Shown one piece after another: positions 44,391 through 52,458 of a DNA stretch of 64,000 nucleotides. The notes below the pieces were generated by a model. It ran no database searches and was not told the DNA's origin. It saw nothing but the letters and a program-made list of their open reading frames with translations. The stretch comes from JABDMD01 sp965203475 (GTDB taxonomy: Bacteria; Pseudomonadota; Gammaproteobacteria; UBA4575), in the NCBI GenBank assembly GCA_965203475.1, contig OZ241890.1, forward strand, positions 2,108,001 through 2,172,000. Direction: 5' to 3'. The translations under genes and the position numbers were made by a program. Each line of letters starts with the position of its first letter. Positions within the stretch are counted from its first letter, which is position 1.

Positions 44391-44417
44391 CGTGTACTAA
44401 CGGCCAATAGTGGACAT
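44391..44417. repeat. 28-nt palindromic repeat, degenerate copy
   Basis: The right half (ACGGCC..AGTGGACAT) matches the unit at 59214 at 15 of 18 positions. The left half has lost about one base and its symmetry. It directly abuts the tRNA relic. Confidence 0.5.
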
Positions 44418-44472
44418 TAAGAATTTTAAGAAATATTAGCCATATAGAAAATGGCATTAAGTGGAAACATTG

Positions 44473-44799
44473 TTATGACACTTCATCCCAATGTTCAACC
44501 GCTTCCCCACGTACATCGATTTCGTACCTAAAGGTATGTCGGGTTCCATCAAGTACAAACTTTTTAATTCTATTGTCTTCGTAAATCATTTCTCTTCTAG
44601 ACGAAGATAGTGGGTCAGCACCAGGATGAAATATTCTAAATGCATCTGTATTTTTATGTTGTTTCATGATTGCATCAGACTTTAGTTTCCATGAGAGTAA
44701 TTTTGCGGCTTTATCCCAGTTATCGCCTTGTACAGAGGGAAGCCGATCATAAAATTCATACCAAATTACAAATAGTAGTATGAATAACGCAGTGAGCAT
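44473..44799 (-). CDS. Membrane-anchored protein, partner of the zinc-ribbon protein
   Basis: From the ATG at 44799 the protein is 108 residues. It has one N-terminal helix (MLTALFILLFVIWYEF) and a soluble domain (RREMIYEDNRIKKFVLDG, VRGEAVEHWDEVS). The start codon overlaps the stop of the upstream gene (TAATG), which indicates translational coupling. A longer upstream reading of this frame overlaps the real upstream gene and is rejected. Function unknown. Confidence 0.6.
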   Translation of the reverse strand: MLTALFILLFVIWYEFYDRLPSVQGDNWDKAAKLLSWKLKSDAIMKQHKNTDAFRIFHPGADPLSSSRREMIYEDNRIKKFVLDGTRHTFRYEIDVRGEAVEHWDEVS

Positions 44800-45086
44800 T
44801 ACAATTGCCACAATTGATCTATCTCTTTTACAATTAGTGCATGAGATCCAACAATCAGTAATACCAATACAGCAATAAATGCTAGGAAGCGTAATACATT
44901 TTTTTCTTTTTGAATATTTTGTGTAACACAATTATCACATAACGGAACCGCAAGAGTGCCAATTGGTCTATAAATATTCTTAGTGTCGGTCATGGTTCCA
45001 CATACAGATACTTCTTTCCCGTACCATCCATATTCTTGTGTATATACAGATTTTGTAGGGGCGTTACATTGTTCACATTTGCTCAT
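44799..45086 (-). CDS. Small zinc-ribbon membrane protein
   Basis: The 95-residue protein begins SKCEQCNAPTKSVY, and a second pair is PLCDNCVTQN. These two CxxC pairs can bind one zinc as in zinc-ribbon proteins. A single membrane helix follows (about 70-90). Function unknown. The gene is followed by a coupled partner. A palindromic repeat lies immediately upstream of its start. Confidence 0.62.
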   Translation of the reverse strand: MSKCEQCNAPTKSVYTQEYGWYGKEVSVCGTMTDTKNIYRPIGTLAVPLCDNCVTQNIQKEKNVLRFLAFIAVLVLLIVGSHALIVKEIDQLWQL

Positions 45087-45114
45087 ATGTCCGTTTCGGG
45101 TCGTTATCAGACAT
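45087..45114. repeat. 28-nt palindromic repeat
   Basis: This copy begins ATGTCCG and ends CAGACAT, with CGGGTCG in the loop. It is one of about six copies restricted to the 44.3-59.9 kb segment and is the closest to the left boundary after the degenerate one. Confidence 0.6.
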
Positions 45115-45166
45115 TATTAAGTTTGTAGTTCATTGATTCCAACTTAATGAAATGTGTCCCAATCGG

Positions 45167-45631
45167 TCATTCAGCTAATTTTGTTTCACTATAGGTTTTA
45201 CGAAAAGTAACCATTGAAGAACGAATAAAACCATACTTCTGATAGAATTTATGAGCGCCAGCATTATCTGAATCAGTAAGTAAAGTGATACGTTTGCAGC
45301 CTTTATGCATAGCAATTTCTAAGCAGTAATCAATCAACTTAGAACCAACTCCTTGCCCACGTGAATCTGGTAAAACTACCATATCTTCAAGGATTGCAAC
45401 TTGCCCCCCTAGTGCAGTTGAAATTGTATATAAAAGATTAGCCATACCAATTACCGTGCTCGATTGACGTGCAACAATTATTTCGCCTACTTCAGGATTA
45501 GATATAATTTTCGATAACCCTTCGCTTTGAATTTCACGATTAGGTTTAAATTCAATTTCTTGTGAAAATAGTGATTCTAATAAAACACATAGTTGAGGAA
45601 TGTCTTCAATCGTAGCTAAAGCTATGTTCAC
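45167..45631 (-). CDS. GNAT-family N-acetyltransferase
   Basis: The 154-residue single GNAT domain has the acetyl-CoA loop SRGQGVGSKLIDYCLE (about 95-110) after AILEDMVVLPD. The end GAHKFYQKYGFIRSS is typical. The substrate is unknown; it could be an amine or an amino acid. It lies after gmaS with a 227-bp gap, so it is probably separately transcribed. Confidence 0.85.
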   Translation of the reverse strand: MNIALATIEDIPQLCVLLESLFSQEIEFKPNREIQSEGLSKIISNPEVGEIIVARQSSTVIGMANLLYTISTALGGQVAILEDMVVLPDSRGQGVGSKLIDYCLEIAMHKGCKRITLLTDSDNAGAHKFYQKYGFIRSSMVTFRKTYSETKLAE

Positions 45632-45858
45632 AATTTAATATTAGCAAATAGCCGCGTTGGATTGCCTGTAATTATTTATGTTGTGTAGCAGCATAATTTA
45701 GTACGGAACAAATATTCTGTATTTGCTTCAATACATATTAATCCATTGAGAATAGAAAAATATTCTTTTCAACTGTTTGCATCTTAAAAGTGAAGCTATT
45801 TGCTTTTTTTATCACGAGCATGCAAAGCCAATGAGCGAAAATCTAAATGGGGAAATAT

Positions 45859-47166
45859 TTAACAATCTAGAGTCATTTCACGTTCCCACGTAGACAAATG
45901 AGATGTGTAATTCTGCCAATCAAGCATTTTAAGCTTAACAAATGAATCGATTAATTCGTCCCCCAGTCCTTCTCTAATTATTTTGTTTTTCTCAAGCAAA
46001 CGCAATGCATCTAATAGATTTTCTGGTAATTGTTTTGCTCCTTTTACTTTGTGTCCTTCTTCATACATATCGATATGCAATGGTTTACCTGGATCGCGTT
46101 TATTTTGAATTCCATCCATACCAGCTGCAATAACTCCAGCTTGCAATAAATATGGGTTTGCAGCGCCGTCCATTAACCGCAACTCAAATCTTCCTTGATC
46201 TGGTACACGTATCATGTGTGTGCGGTTATTGCCTGAATATGTAATTGAACTTGGAGACCATGTTGCACCTGAAGTTGTACGTGGTGCACTTATTCGTTTA
46301 TAACTATTAACAGTAGGATTGAATATTGCACATAGTGACTGCGCATTATGCATAATGCCGCCTAAGAAGTGGTAAGCGACTTTCGACAAACCTAGTTCAT
46401 CACTTTTATTTAAAAATAAATTCTTTTTGCCTGCCTTATCCCACAGCGAAATATGTGCGTGGCAGCCGTTTCCTGTTAAATGAGAAAATGGCTTAGGCAT
46501 AAACGTTGCGCGAAGCCCTTGACTTTCTGCTAATGCTTTTGTCATATATTTAAAAAATACATGACGATCGGCAGTAATCATTGCATCATCAAAGTCCCAG
46601 TTCATTTCGAATTGTCCGTTTGCATCCTCATGATCATTTTGGTACGGGTTCCAACCTAGCTCGATCATTGAGTCGCATATTTCTTTTATTAATGGATATC
46701 GACGCATAACGGCTTGTTGGTCATAACATGGTTTGCTTTGAAGATCTGCAGTATCTGCTAATGCTGTCCCTTCTTGATTAATGATAAAAAATTCGCACTC
46801 CACACCCGTTTTAACACGGTAACCGCTTTTACGTGCTCTTTCTAATTGTCGTTTTAATGCTACACGTGGTGATGCCTCAACCTCTTTTCCATCCATCCAT
46901 AAATCGCATGCAAGCCAACCAATTTCTGGATTCCATGGTAATTGAATTAAGCTATCAGTGTCAGGGACACCAAATAAGTCTGGATGCGCTGGTGTCATAT
47001 CCAACCACGCAGCAAATCCTGCAAATCCTGCCCCGTCTTTTTGCATGTCGCTGATAGCTCTTGTTGGCACCAATTTTGCGCGCAGCACTCCAAATAAATC
47101 TACGAAACTGACCAAAAAATATTTAATGCCTTTTTCTTTCGCAATTTTAGTTAGATCAGTAGCCAT
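45859..47166 (-). CDS. gmaS: Gamma-glutamylmethylamide synthetase-like glutamine synthetase
   Basis: The 435-residue enzyme belongs to the glutamine synthetase superfamily, GlnT/GMAS branch. The N-terminus IKYFLVSFVDLFGVLRAKLVP and the segment QNDHEDANGQFEMNWD match GMAS strongly. The active-site stretch is LTGNGCHAHISLWD and the nucleotide loop is SAPRTTSGATWSPSS. GMAS ligates methylamine to glutamate with ATP. Rhizobial GlnT, in the same branch, has other proposed amine substrates, so the acceptor is not certain. It closes the mgs-type operon, 33 bp after mgsC. A glutamylated amine made here would be the substrate of the mgs synthase. Confidence 0.88.
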   Translation of the reverse strand: MATDLTKIAKEKGIKYFLVSFVDLFGVLRAKLVPTRAISDMQKDGAGFAGFAAWLDMTPAHPDLFGVPDTDSLIQLPWNPEIGWLACDLWMDGKEVEASPRVALKRQLERARKSGYRVKTGVECEFFIINQEGTALADTADLQSKPCYDQQAVMRRYPLIKEICDSMIELGWNPYQNDHEDANGQFEMNWDFDDAMITADRHVFFKYMTKALAESQGLRATFMPKPFSHLTGNGCHAHISLWDKAGKKNLFLNKSDELGLSKVAYHFLGGIMHNAQSLCAIFNPTVNSYKRISAPRTTSGATWSPSSITYSGNNRTHMIRVPDQGRFELRLMDGAANPYLLQAGVIAAGMDGIQNKRDPGKPLHIDMYEEGHKVKGAKQLPENLLDALRLLEKNKIIREGLGDELIDSFVKLKMLDWQNYTSHLSTWEREMTLDC

Positions 47167-47199
47167 TACATTCCACCTTTATTTTTTAAATTAAATTAT

Positions 47200-48537
47200 T
47201 TAATAGTTATTAGTACCTGGTATCCAATCAGTGCCAGCTAATGGAACTTTTGCCATTGCCGCTGCTTCAACCGTTAACGCAACTAAATCTTCTGGTTCTA
47301 AATTATGTAAGTGCGATTTACCGCAAGCTCTCGCGAGTGTTTGTGCCTCAAGCACCATTGTTTGTAGAAGATTTTTGATTCTACGGCCTCCCAGTTCTGG
47401 ATCTAAATTCTTAGATAATTCTGGATCTTGAGTAGAGATCCCTGCTGGGCAGCGACCTTCGTGATAGGCATCATAAAAACCTGATGTGGTCCCCATCTTC
47501 CTATATTCATCTTCATATTTAGGACTGTTACAACCTAATGCATACAACGCTGCCATACCAATTGATACGGCGTCTGCTCCCAATGCTAAGCACTTTGCGA
47601 CATCTGCCCCATTTCGAATTCCTCCTGAAACGATAAGCTGCACCTTTCGATGCATTTCCATTTCCTGTAATGCTTCCACTGCAATGCGTACAGCAGGTAA
47701 GGTAGGAATTCCGACATGTTCAATAAATACATCTTGAGTTGCAGCTGTACCGCCCTGCATTCCGTCAACAACAATTGCATCTGCACCAGCTTTTACGGCT
47801 AACTGAACATCATATTTAGTTCTAGTAGCTCCTACTTTTATATATACTGGTTTTTCATAATCCGTAATTTCTCTTAATTCTTGAATTTTAATTTCTAAAT
47901 CATCTGGCCCAGTCCAGTCAGGGTGTCTACATGCACTTCTTTGATCAACGCCTTTTGGTAGTGTTCTCATTTGTGCTACACGGTCACTAATTTTTTGCCC
48001 TAATAACATTCCACCACCGCCTGGCTTTGCGCCTTGTCCGCAAACAACTTCAATTGCATCAGCTTTTCGCAAATCATCTGGATTCATTCCGTATCTTGAG
48101 GGCAACAATTGGTACACTAATGTTTTTGAAGATTTTCGTTCTTCTGGAGTCATTCCACCATCTCCGGTCGTTGTGCTGGTACCCATCATAGACGCACCTT
48201 TACCAAGTGCATCTTTGGCTTGTGCTGAAAGAGCGCCAAAACTCATGCCTGCTATTGTGATTGGAATTTTTAGATGGAGAGGCTTTTTTGCATATCTTGT
48301 TCCAATAACTACATCTGTGTCGCATTGCTCTCGATAACCCTCCAGTGGATATCGAGACATGCTTGCTCCTAAAAAAACTAAATCATCAAAATGAGGTAGA
48401 GCTCGTTTAGCTCCGCCACCTCGAATACTATAAATTCCTTCTGTCGCAGCGCGTTGAATTTCTCGAATAGTAATTCTGTTCCATGTATAAGATTCACAGA
48501 GAGGCCCTACGATTTGATTAGAGTTGTTTTTACTCAT
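47200..48537 (-). CDS. mgsC: FMN-binding glutamate-synthase-like subunit (N-methylglutamate synthase, MgsC type)
   Basis: The 445-residue chain is the FMN-barrel domain of glutamate synthase as a separate subunit. Marker segments are SMMGTSTTTGDGGMTPEE, CGQGAKPGGGGMLLGQKIS, YIKVGATRTKYDVQLAVKAG and VDGMQGGTAAT. In the N-methylglutamate pathway this subunit (MgsC) transfers the methylamino group from gamma-glutamylmethylamide to 2-oxoglutarate. It is co-transcribed with mgsB (39 bp upstream) and gmaS. Confidence 0.88.
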   Translation of the reverse strand: MSKNNSNQIVGPLCESYTWNRITIREIQRAATEGIYSIRGGGAKRALPHFDDLVFLGASMSRYPLEGYREQCDTDVVIGTRYAKKPLHLKIPITIAGMSFGALSAQAKDALGKGASMMGTSTTTGDGGMTPEERKSSKTLVYQLLPSRYGMNPDDLRKADAIEVVCGQGAKPGGGGMLLGQKISDRVAQMRTLPKGVDQRSACRHPDWTGPDDLEIKIQELREITDYEKPVYIKVGATRTKYDVQLAVKAGADAIVVDGMQGGTAATQDVFIEHVGIPTLPAVRIAVEALQEMEMHRKVQLIVSGGIRNGADVAKCLALGADAVSIGMAALYALGCNSPKYEDEYRKMGTTSGFYDAYHEGRCPAGISTQDPELSKNLDPELGGRRIKNLLQTMVLEAQTLARACGKSHLHNLEPEDLVALTVEAAAMAKVPLAGTDWIPGTNNY

Positions 48538-48576
48538 TTACCATCCAAAAATTTAATTTAAAATTTGTATTATTTT

Positions 48577-49260
48577 TTATGATAGGTAAGCATCGTCAAT
48601 TTTAAAGTTATAAAGTTTTCTTGCGGATCCATATCTTTTGAACTTAGAATAATCTGCATTAATTTTTGCATTATCCAGCAGTTCCTTAAGCTTCATTATG
48701 TGCTCCTCTCGCATTTCTTTTTCAATGCAATCTGTTCCTAAGCTTTTAATACTTCCTTGAACGAAAATATTTACTTCATAAATAGAATCTCCTAAATGGT
48801 GACCACAGTCTCCACAAACCACAAGATTACCAGATTGCGCCATGAATCCAGCCATATGCCCAACCGAACCACCTACTACGATATCGACACCTTTCATTGA
48901 AATTCCACAACGTGATGATGCATCGCCATGAATGACTAGCAATCCTCCATGACCTGTAGCACCTGCATATTGGGATGCATTGCCTTTAACGAAAATTTTT
49001 CCCGACATTATATTTTCTGCAACACCGGCTCCGGCATTACCTAAAATATTTACCACGGCTTGTTTATTCATTCCTGCACAGTAATACCCAACGTGGCCGT
49101 CTACACGAATACTTATAGGAGAATCAATTCCAACGGCTATTGCGTGCTTACCATTAGGGTTTTTTACAAAAAACTCAGTGTAGTCATCTTTATTGTTACA
49201 ACCATGAAGTTTTTCATTCAATTTGCGCACACCAGTTTTGTCTAAATTAATCTCCAACAT
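48577..49260 (-). CDS. mgsB: GXGXG glutamate-synthase-like subunit (MgsB type)
   Basis: The 227-residue protein is the glutamate synthase C-terminal GXGXG beta-helix as a separate subunit. Glycine-rich repeat turns are NAGAGVAENIMSGKIFV, GATGHGGLLVIHGDASS and DIVVGGSVGHMAG. The start ATG at 49260 (MLEINLDKTG) gives the family length; an ATG at 49272 in the same frame would add four residues. It overlaps the preceding LuxR-type gene by 14 bp. Confidence 0.87.
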   Translation of the reverse strand: MLEINLDKTGVRKLNEKLHGCNNKDDYTEFFVKNPNGKHAIAVGIDSPISIRVDGHVGYYCAGMNKQAVVNILGNAGAGVAENIMSGKIFVKGNASQYAGATGHGGLLVIHGDASSRCGISMKGVDIVVGGSVGHMAGFMAQSGNLVVCGDCGHHLGDSIYEVNIFVQGSIKSLGTDCIEKEMREEHIMKLKELLDNAKINADYSKFKRYGSARKLYNFKIDDAYLS

Positions 49261-49756
49261 ATAAATTCCCATTTTTCAAACTTTCATTAGACAAATTTTC
49301 AATCGCCCATAGTGCTGCTTGTAATCGAGAATTTTTATTGAGTTTTTTTAATATATTTTTTACGTGCACTTTCACCGTACTAAAACTAATACCTAAATCT
49401 TTTCCGATTTTTTTATTACTCATACCTAAAGATACTTTCCTCAATATTTCTTGTTCTCGTTTAGTGAGTAAAATTTCATTTCCATTTTTGTCAATTACTA
49501 TCTGTGTTGAATTATGTATTCGAATAGATTTATTACCCTGTGGGTAACTATATTTACAAGTGTCATCATATCCACGTGTTCTTTTGTAATGCGTATATTT
49601 TTCCGAAGATGGCTGTATTAGAAGTAAAACTTCAGGGTTATATTTTGCTAACGTCTCAAGTTTTAGTTTGTCAGACTCAATCTCAAGGTTCAAATTCATT
49701 CCCATTACACCATCGAGTTTTTCAACTAGATCTTTAATAATTTTTAAATCGCTCAT
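49247..49756 (-). CDS. LuxR-type regulator inserted between mgsA and mgsB
   Basis: The 169-residue protein has a C-terminal LuxR/FixJ helix-turn-helix (LTKREQEILRKVSLGMSNKK, then IGKDLGISFSTVKVHVKNIL, about 98-150). A short N-terminal region (1-95) lacks the receiver aspartate triad and any known ligand domain. It starts 4 bp after mgsA and overlaps mgsB by 14 bp, so it is translated with the enzymes. It may report flux through the operon to its own promoter, but this is a guess. Confidence 0.8.
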   Translation of the reverse strand: MSDLKIIKDLVEKLDGVMGMNLNLEIESDKLKLETLAKYNPEVLLLIQPSSEKYTHYKRTRGYDDTCKYSYPQGNKSIRIHNSTQIVIDKNGNEILLTKREQEILRKVSLGMSNKKIGKDLGISFSTVKVHVKNILKKLNKNSRLQAALWAIENLSNESLKNGNLYVGD

Positions 49757-49760
49757 TTAT

Positions 49761-50657
49761 TTAGTTTCTTTCCCAGCTATAAATAATTTCAGGCTCAGGC
49801 TCCCAAATTTTTGCGTGCTCTACTCCCGGTAACGTTGCAATTGCTCTAAATTCAGAAGCCATTGCGGCCCAATCTTCTGTTTCCGCCATGATTGCTGGTT
49901 TGCAAGCTATAGGGTCTCGCAATACCGCAAAACCGTCACGAGTTCCAACTGCAAACGTATAAAATCCGTCTAAATCTGTTAAACACATATTTAGTGCCTC
50001 TTTCAAAGTATCGCCCTCTTGTAGTCTCCAAGTTAAAAATCCAGCTGCAACTTCACTATCATTATCTGTTTTAAACTTAATTCCTTTGCGTATTAATTTT
50101 TCACGCAATCGATTGTGATTGGACAATGATCCATTATGAACTAAGCACAAATCCATACCTGTTGAAAATGGGTGAGAATGCTCTACTGTTACAGCACTTT
50201 CTGTCGCCATACGAGTATGCCCTAGTGCATGAGTACCCTTTAGATCTCTTAAATTAAAATTTTTTACAATATTCTGAGGCGGGCCTTTACTTTTAAATAT
50301 TTCTATATACTCACCACTACTTGTGATAGACACATCTTGCATTTCATTACTAATCCATTCATCTAACTCAATTAAACTTGCAGGAACACTTAAAATTAAG
50401 TGTGTGCCACGTTCTTGAACTTTAGAATATTCCCCAAACTTACGTTTTAATAATTCTTGTAAATTATTTTTATCTATTCCATTTTTATTAATGATTGTAG
50501 TTTTATTTATATTATTTCTGACTGGCGGCTGATAAATTGCAATTCCAGAACTGTCTGGACCACGTTCACACATCTCAATTAACATTGACGAAAGATAATC
50601 GCCTAGTTTATTTTCTACTGAAGTATTTTTGGCAAATAGCCCTACAATTCCGCACAT
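49761..50657 (-). CDS. mgsA: Class II glutamine amidotransferase subunit (MgsA type)
   Basis: The 298-residue Ntn-type amidotransferase has its nucleophile Cys immediately after the start Met (MCGIVGLFAK). Other features are a GHTRMATESAVTVEHSHPF stretch that matches glutamate synthase/PurF glutaminases, and LVHNGSLSNHNRLRE. As MgsA of the NMG synthase it would hydrolyse gamma-glutamylmethylamide. It begins 20 bp after the XRE-cupin gene. Confidence 0.88.
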   Translation of the reverse strand: MCGIVGLFAKNTSVENKLGDYLSSMLIEMCERGPDSSGIAIYQPPVRNNINKTTIINKNGIDKNNLQELLKRKFGEYSKVQERGTHLILSVPASLIELDEWISNEMQDVSITSSGEYIEIFKSKGPPQNIVKNFNLRDLKGTHALGHTRMATESAVTVEHSHPFSTGMDLCLVHNGSLSNHNRLREKLIRKGIKFKTDNDSEVAAGFLTWRLQEGDTLKEALNMCLTDLDGFYTFAVGTRDGFAVLRDPIACKPAIMAETEDWAAMASEFRAIATLPGVEHAKIWEPEPEIIYSWERN

Positions 50658-50677
50658 AATATGAATGACTTAATAAT

Positions 50678-51322
50678 TTAATTCTGATTCTCGTTATAAA
50701 TAATTAGTGCTATAAACCTAATTGGTACTTCAATAAGTTTTTCTGGGCCGTGTGGAATCTCTGCCGAAAATGTCAAGGAATCTCCAGGCGCTAACATATA
50801 AGTCTTCTCGCCATGATGATATTCAAGTTTGCCTTCTAACATGTAAATAAATTCAGTTCCTGGGTGGGAAAAATCTGGGAAAATTTCACTAGCATCATCT
50901 AATTTAATTAAAAAGGGCTCAAAAATATTTTGTGGTCCTTGGCTGTAAGCTAATAACTCATATGCATGTCCTTTTTTCGTTCCAGTTCTTACTACCTCCA
51001 TACCCTCACCTTTACGAATATGTTGAGCTCCGCCGATAGGTTTTTCAAGTTCTCTGAACAGCATGGACATAGACATACCTAAAGAATCTGAAATGTTAGA
51101 TAAAGTATCAATACTTGCTGAGACTTTTCCATTTTCAATTCTTTGTAACATCCCACTACTTGTGTCGGATGCGATAGCGAGATCTTTTTGTGATAAATTA
51201 TTTTTTAAACGCAGATATTTGATCACGCGCCCAAGTCTAAGATCTAATGCAACTCGACTATCTGAGAGATCCTCCTTTGTGGGAGTATCTATTTCCGATT
51301 CTTCTTTTCTAGATTCATTCAT
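50678..51322 (-). CDS. XRE-cupin transcriptional regulator
   Basis: The 214-residue regulator has an N-terminal Cro/C1 HTH (LGRVIKYLRLKNNLSQKDLA, about 30-88) and a C-terminal cupin fold (about 140-210, HPGTEFIYMLEGKLEYHHGE and APGDSLTFSAEIPHG). Such proteins usually sense a small ligand and repress neighbouring catabolic or transport genes. It lies between the transporter permease gene and mgsA, 89 bp after the former and 20 bp before the latter, so it could control both parts of the cluster. Confidence 0.85.
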   Translation of the reverse strand: MNESRKEESEIDTPTKEDLSDSRVALDLRLGRVIKYLRLKNNLSQKDLAIASDTSSGMLQRIENGKVSASIDTLSNISDSLGMSMSMLFRELEKPIGGAQHIRKGEGMEVVRTGTKKGHAYELLAYSQGPQNIFEPFLIKLDDASEIFPDFSHPGTEFIYMLEGKLEYHHGEKTYMLAPGDSLTFSAEIPHGPEKLIEVPIRFIALIIYNENQN

Positions 51323-51353
51323 GATACTTCACCTTAAACATTTTGTCTTTTCT

Positions 51354-51376
51354 AAAAAAAAAGAGCGTCCATGCTC
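51354..51376 (-). terminator. Weak stem with T run between permease and XRE genes
   Basis: On the minus strand a short GC-rich stem (GAGC/GCTC) is followed by nine T. It might separate the transporter transcript from the XRE-mgs transcript. The stem is short, so this is tentative. Confidence 0.3.
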
Positions 51377-51411
51377 AGCTCAGATATCCATAAACCCTAT
51401 GGAGGAGGAAT

Positions 51412-52458
51412 CTATTCATTCATTGTTAGTAGTAGTTTCAATCTATAGTTATCTGCTACTACAGCCAAAATTAATAAAATGCCGATTACTACCATTTGTA
51501 AATATGAATTTAGCTGAAGTAAGTTCATTCCATTTTGAACGAGAATAATAAATATTGCGCCAAGCACCGTGCCGCTAAGCTTACCGATACCACCAAAAAT
51601 ACTAACTCCACCTATTGCACATGCTGCAATTGACATCAAAGGATATTCAACACCTATATTAGATTCCCCACTTTCTAATCTTGCTGTTAACAGCAATGTG
51701 GCAACGCCTGTAATTAAACCAGCGATAACATAAGTTAAAAATAAAACAAGTTTGGTATTAATTCCGGACAGTTCTGCCGCTTTAGGATTTCCACCAATTG
51801 CGTAAAGATAGCGCCCCATGCGTGTCCAATTTATAAACACATATACAACGAGAACAATTGCAATTGTTATCAGTACTGGAACAGATACTCCAAAAATTTT
51901 TCCATAGCCGAAAAAATTTGAAAATCCTGCTGGCATACCGTAAACAGGAGTCCCTCCAGTAATATAAAAAGCTAACCCAGCTACAATTGAGGATGTGGCT
52001 AATGTCATAACAAACGGTGCTACATCAAATTTTGCAATCCCAATTCCATTGAATGCTCCTATTAATATGCATGTACCTAACCCTGCAAGGCAACCTATAG
52101 TGATAGCAAACTCTGCAGAATAACCTGCTCCTGCAAGTGCAACCATGGTCATAGAAGTAGTCACTGAACTCATTGCAAACATTGTGCCGATAGATAAATC
52201 TAAGCCTCGTGTTAATAAAACAATCATCTGTGCCATAGCAGCTAAAACAAGATATGTTGATTGTCTAGCTACAGTTGATAAATTATTTTCTGTTAGGAAG
52301 GTATCAGTTGTTGTTGTTAAGAAAACGACTGCAATTATCAAGAACCACGGCAGAACACCAGTTTTGACAAATGATGTTTTCAAAAAATTTAGAATAATTC
52401 CAAATATATTTTCTTGAGCTAAATTGTTGACAACATTATTTGTGTTATTAGAATTCAT
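51412..52458 (-). CDS. Ribose-type ABC transporter permease
   Basis: The 348-residue membrane protein is of the RbsC/BPD_transp_2 type, with about ten hydrophobic helices. Family segments are LLTRGLDLSIGTMFAMSS, FNGIGIAKFDVAPFVMTLAT and SGINTKLVLFLTYVIAGL. It starts at the base where the ATPase gene ends (overlap at 52458). Together with that ATPase and the upstream binding protein it forms a complete importer. Confidence 0.92.
   Translation of the reverse strand: MNSNNTNNVVNNLAQENIFGIILNFLKTSFVKTGVLPWFLIIAVVFLTTTTDTFLTENNLSTVARQSTYLVLAAMAQMIVLLTRGLDLSIGTMFAMSSVTTSMTMVALAGAGYSAEFAITIGCLAGLGTCILIGAFNGIGIAKFDVAPFVMTLATSSIVAGLAFYITGGTPVYGMPAGFSNFFGYGKIFGVSVPVLITIAIVLVVYVFINWTRMGRYLYAIGGNPKAAELSGINTKLVLFLTYVIAGLITGVATLLLTARLESGESNIGVEYPLMSIAACAIGGVSIFGGIGKLSGTVLGAIFIILVQNGMNLLQLNSYLQMVVIGILLILAVVADNYRLKLLLTMNE

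Noticed and set aside
44800..44931. Longer N-terminus for the 44473 gene, with several cysteines.
   Set aside because: It overlaps the well-formed zinc-ribbon gene in another frame. The TAATG junction at 44799 gives the coupled start.
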